31,918 nt of DNA from Chara braunii (lineage: Eukaryota > Streptophyta > Charophyceae > Charales > Characeae): the NCBI GenBank assembly GCA_003427395.1, contig BFEA01000113.1, forward strand, positions 3,035,307 to 3,067,224, given 5' to 3'. The notes beneath the pieces are model-generated. The model searched no databases. It was not told the origin of the DNA and was given only the letters and a program-made list of their open reading frames with translations. Below, one piece after another: positions 28,863 through 31,918 of this stretch. The position numbers and the translations under genes were made by a program. How positions within the stretch are numbered: position 1 is the first letter of the stretch; every line of letters begins with the position of its first letter.

Positions 28863-29117
28863 CTATATGTGTTTCAGTTGTGTGTTCTCAGTTGCTCTTT
28901 GCGCTATTTGGGAACAACAACGGATATGACAATTTTTTTGCACCCAACATCTCACTACATGAGCTGACGACAGCCACCTCCCTTCACTTTGATCCAGCAG
29001 GTCCCCAACGCCGACTATCCCTTTCTCCACCCAAGAAAGCCAAGGGGTTTTCTTTTCCAGAAATTTGGGGTTACCTTGAGAGTCCAAAATCAAACAGGGG
29101 CTGCCTCCAAATTTCAT
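28863..29117 (-). pseudogene. LINE ORF2 fragment (post-RT region)
   Basis: An 84-residue minus-strand frame contains NPKFLEKKTPWLSWVEKGIV, then VGDLLDQSEGRWLSS, ending with a CSQIAQRA-like stretch. This is the order of the plant LINE segment between RT and the zinc-binding region: a W-x-x-x-GI-x-x-x-x-DLL core, then a W, then an RY-QI-like helix. Neither RT nor zinc-binding parts are attached, so it is a fragment. Recognition is by pattern only. Confidence 0.55.
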
Positions 29118-29354
29118 TCCCCCTCAACTCCAGAGGTTGCTGCTGTGTCCCATTTTCCTCCATAGGTGAGGCAGAGGCAGGTTTCCTGAGCATCAAGACG
29201 GGAAAGTGGGTTGGTGCATTGTCCTAGTAGTAGGTAGTGGGAGTGTGACCTCCGTGACAGGGAGGCAGCAGCCCGTGGAATGGAATGTACCCTGACTCCG
29301 TGGCAGGGCACTATAACAAAACAAACGAGGAAAAACAAAAACATGAACAACAAG

Positions 29355-29440
29355 AAATGAAAGTGGCATTCAGGAGGTCATGGGTTCAATCCCCATTGGC
29401 CTCGTGGCACCGGCTACCCAAGAGATAGACCACTGGATCC
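29355..29440 (+). repeat. tRNA-like Pol III B-box, possible SINE
   Basis: GAGGTCATGGGTTCAATCCC (B-box GGTTCAATCCC at 29383-29393, consensus GGTTCGANNCC) sits after AGTGGCATTCAGGA, a weak A-box candidate that is too close. A full tRNA cloverleaf is not present. Could be the right half of a tRNA-derived SINE or a decayed tRNA pseudogene. Confidence 0.45.
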
Positions 29441-29667
29441 CCCAATCGGCATCAAGCAGAGTCTGCTATGTTCGTATGGGAGGGGCCTGAGGGGAGGCAC
29501 GGGGGATTGGTCCGCTTTATCCCTGGTGCTACGGGCCGTCCCCTGGCTGGTATCCTGCAGGCTCGAGGGGCCGTAAAAACACGGCTCTGGTATGCTATGG
29601 GTTTCCCCGTATGCCTATAGGTAGGAGTAGTGGTAGGTAGGTAGTGTGAGGAAAAATTGAGAGAAGA

Positions 29668-29707
29668 GTATAGTTTTCTTTTTTTTTTGTTTTTCTTTTT
29701 TTTTTTT
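29668..29707 (-). repeat. A-rich tail on minus strand
   Basis: The minus strand reads as interrupted runs of A; it could be the 3' tail of the minus-strand LINE remnant just above (29988-30850), about 280 bases downstream of its last coding pattern. Confidence 0.5.
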
Positions 29708-29987
29708 CCCAACCTGTCCTTACTTCTAAGTAGCTCTCCAAAAAAAAAAGAGATAGAGACTCTGAAGCTCATGAAAAAACAAAGGAGTGAAAGATCAGGA
29801 GTTCCCGGGCCAACTCCCGACTTTCACAGTCACCTCTACCTGTCCCTCCACTTTACCCACTATCCCTTATCGACAAGAAAGAAACTTTCCACCACCACCA
29901 AACTCTTTCAACTCCTACAGGTAGAGCGAACAAGACCAAAACCTGATAGGAAACGCCTCGTCTATATTAACCGGGTAAACTTGCTGC

Positions 29988-30850
29988 TCAGGGTGGAGTA
30001 CTAATCCGTTCTCCATGACCAATCGTGGTCAACAACCATGAGCAGACAGAAAACCTCCCCCGGTCATCTACACATGCCAGGCCGTTGTTCCTACCCCAGG
30101 TATCTTTAAACCATTTCCATTGCTTGGCATTAACCACCCTGGATGACCGCCTGCTCCAATCGCAGATTATCGTTCTTCTCAGCTCAGAAGTTATCCTTTT
30201 CTTGATCTGGATATCCGACATGCCTTGCTGGCGGAGCAACATATTATTTCTATCGTCCCAAATAACTTTCATGATAATAGCCCTTGAGCCACGTATTTCC
30301 ACTCATTTTTCCCGGTTCTACAGCCTGTCAGGATCCACTCATCAAAAAAAAAAGGAACGGGCAAAAGTGTGATAGCCCCGTAGATCCCGACTACGCCTTT
30401 GATGCCCCTTTCTGTATGGTAGATGTCCGAAGGATCCTTCCACCAGTAGTACCATGTCAAACCACCAGTACATGGCCCCAGGCAACTGGAGAACCTGTTT
30501 TGAGCCTCTCCAAAAATTTAGGAGGCCTAGTGCTGCAGATAACATGAATCGGCGGCAGGCGGCCTCCGAAAGGGGCCCGCTGCCAATAGCTGGCATGTAC
30601 TGGTGCTCATCAAAGAGGACCCCAGACATGACATGTTCTCTAACTTTTGTAGGGTATAGTCCAGGCCCTGGATCTCTCCGTCCTCCATCTGGAGCAGGGC
30701 TATGTGGAGTTCTTCTTGTGTCTGCGGGGCTTCTAGTTAGACCTGTTGATTTTTGGTGCTCGAGGAGGGGGTTCACGTTCCGTACCAGTTTTTGCCTTGC
30801 TTCAGCTATATCCTTTTTGGGCCCCATCGAGCCGTTTTGGGAGGTGGACA
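29988..30850 (-). pseudogene. LINE ORF2 C-terminal remnant
   Basis: Minus-strand frames give FDEHQYMPAIGSGPLSEAAC, LLNFWRGSKQVLQLPGAMYW, and lastly IMKVIWDDRNNMLLRQQGMS, then QWKWFKDTWGR. The last block is the Trp-rich arm that follows the zinc-binding region in plant LINE ORF2 (pattern W-x-x-R-N). The equivalent arm at 25690 reads VLMVIWRMRCSAER. No RT motif is visible. Three frames are needed to read the whole, so it is inactive. Confidence 0.55.
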
Positions 30851-30990
30851 AATTCTCGTAGTATCAGGACGACTAGTCTACAATCACATACGGATTCGCT
30901 GCATCCTGCTTGTGTGTGTTCAGGGGGTGTTTGAGCCTTGAGGGTGGCGATTTATCCTTGTCGGGTTCTCACTTGGGTTTTTGCAAGGAA

Positions 30991-31199
30991 AGTTGAACCA
31001 CCAGTACCTCGCTCAGCTATTGAATCCGAGCCTCCCAGCACGCTGCGCGCCAAGTCCTGCCGAACCGCCGTCGCAGTTTTCTTTTTCGTTTTGCCTGCGG
31101 CCTCCAGCCAATGTGGTCCGGCAGGCCGAAGCCCAAACGGCGCGGCGCGTATACGGGAAGCGCCGCGGCCGATAGCTGGGCCAGGTACTGGTGGTTTAA
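30991..31199. mobile_element. MITE-like element with about 28-bp terminal inverted repeats
   Basis: Left end GTTGAACCACCAGTACCTCG, CTCAGCTATTG. The right end read inward on the other strand is GCTTAAACCACCAGTACCTG, GCCCAGCTATCG. Only a few mismatches separate them. The 209-bp body is GC-rich and has no ORF of note. A target duplication was not identified with confidence. Confidence 0.7.
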
Positions 31200-31423
31200 G
31201 CTTTAATCATCGTTCCGTCTATCTTCCGAGATTTTAAGATTCTAGCAGTGTCTGCCTGATCATCCGAGTACTCGTATAGTCAAACCCCCCCTTGCTTGCT
31301 GCAGCTGGTTATACCCATTTTGATCATCTAGTAGCGGAGTTTGCATCAGTTGTCTGTCCCATTGTTCCACGCTATGTATGTCGCAAGTTTTTTTGGAGCG
31401 CCGTCTTCTTTTCCCTTGCACCT
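31200..31423. other. Unassigned, no gene seen
   Basis: Short stretch between the MITE-like element and a second copy of its terminal repeat; no coding or structural pattern recognised. Confidence 0.4.
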
Positions 31424-31470
31424 TTGAACCACCAGTACCTCGCCCAGCTGATTTCCTCCGACGCGGCCGT
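31424..31470. repeat. Solo terminal repeat of the MITE-like family
   Basis: TTTGAACCACCAGTACCTCG, CCCAGCTGAT repeats the left end of the element at 30991. No partner inverted end was found downstream within the window. Confidence 0.65.
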
Positions 31471-31785
31471 TAAGGCGCCGCATCGGACGGAGGTCGCTGC
31501 AGTGAGCAACCAGACACTGCATCTCATCTGTAAGAAAAAAAAAACTACTTCACGTTTACGTCATCCGCCGGGGAAAATTGGCACAGAGGCCGTGCTACTT
31601 AAGTTCCTTCTACAAACAATGGACGCGACTACTATGTCGGGGAAGATTCACAAAGTTTTTTTTTTTTTTTTTGGTTCTTAACTTCTTGTCCTTTTTCACA
31701 AGTTCCCTGCCATCTGTGTAGCACACAAACATATTTGGGTGTTCGGCCAAATGCCTCCCCAACAAACATTCTTCTTCTTGTTAAT

Positions 31786-31918
31786 GGGACGCTGGACCCG
31801 TTTTCCAGCAGGTGATGCTCCCCACCAATAGATGGAACCTCTCCCCAGGTGTTAGTGGTGTCTGCTCTTATCAGCAGCACTAACACATGTGGGGGCGTGT
31901 TTTTATTAAAAAAAAAAA
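31786..31918 (+). mobile_element. LINE-tail/SINE-like structured repeat with polyA (cleanest copy)
   Basis: GGGACGCTGGACCCGTTTTC, CAGCAGGTG (stem-loop 1), GCTCCCCACCAATAGATGGA (stem-loop 2; one base of its stem is changed), GTGTTAGTGGTG...CAGCACTAACAC (stem-loop 3, 31849-31886, one mismatch), then GTGGGGGCGTGTTTTTATT and a polyA run reaching the window end. It is preceded by unrelated sequence, so this is a short discrete insertion of about 130 bases plus tail, or a severely 5'-truncated LINE. Confidence 0.8.

Noticed and set aside
11774-28972. Hammerhead ribozyme candidates (CTGACGA at about 11777, 15755 and 28965)
   Set aside because: None has a nearby GAAA segment and cleavage triplet in the needed arrangement with stems. 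In the structured tail the loop reads CTGATAA, not CTGANGA.
28751-29227. 158-aa plus-strand ORF
   Set aside because: It is antisense to a recognisable LINE ORF2 fragment on the minus strand and shows no family pattern of its own.
29355-29440. A functional tRNA gene
   Set aside because: The T-loop/B-box is good but no acceptor stem, D-arm or anticodon arm can be drawn; kept only as a possible SINE or tRNA remnant.

Overview
Organism and character. This is a repeat-dominated stretch of a eukaryotic nuclear genome, most likely from a streptophyte (land plant or charophyte alga). The clues are a plant-type initiator-tRNA primer-binding site (PBS), LINEs whose ORF2 ends in a plant-type reverse-transcriptase zinc-binding (zf-RVT) region, a chromodomain-type Ty3/gypsy element, and a short scrap closely resembling plant mitochondrial nad4L. 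A repeat-rich charophyte such as Chara would fit, but that is a guess. I see no intact host protein-coding gene. Nearly all translated ORFs are decayed retroelement fragments, readings through microsatellites, or artefacts of tandem repeats.

Layout, 1-12.8 kb. After a CT/GT microsatellite and a polyA-ended LINE-tail/SINE-like copy (536-676, minus), a long minus-strand Ty3/gypsy relic runs from about 1.0 to 12.77 kb. Its 3' LTR begins at 1016; the 5' LTR remnant is 12468-12771, directly beside a PBS at 12456-12467. Reading down the minus strand come a long leader with a 159-bp tandem duplication, a coiled-coil gag region, a broken zinc knuckle, protease, reverse transcriptase (RT), RNase H, integrase and a chromodomain-like tail. 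The element is riddled with stops and frameshifts. A 376-bp AT-rich insert sits where the RT active-site box should be. A 5'-truncated LINE with an unusual modular 3' tail (5225-8222) splits protease from RT.

Layout, 12.8-19.5 kb. A second, opposite-strand copy of the same LINE family (12772-15250) starts inside the CT tract of the 5' LTR. Then comes AT-rich non-coding sequence with a 54-base polyA, a long imperfect hairpin (16687-16757), a 162-bp tandem repeat, two related 400-bp blocks and the nad4L-like fragment (17432-17527).

Layout, 19.5-23.6 kb. A TTC/TTA microsatellite leads into a tandem-repeat domain: 172-bp units, about eleven 91-92-bp units, about sixteen 91-bp units, six 35-bp units and about three 90-bp units, ending in a CT array.

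Layout, 23.6-31.9 kb. Three more minus-strand LINE remnants (24925-26666, 28863-29117, 29988-30850) are mixed with plus-strand LINE-tail copies, a foldback element, a duplicated TTC/GA microsatellite module, a tRNA-like Pol III B-box, and a MITE-like element with about 28-bp inverted ends.

How it works together. The window is a nested transposon graveyard. Its most interesting signal is a short structured tail built from three successive stem-loops, found on both strands, multiplied inside a LINE 3' region and often ending in polyA. One stem-loop keeps its pairing in a copy with a different sequence. Next is the tandem domain, whose apparently different arrays share a period of about 91 bp.
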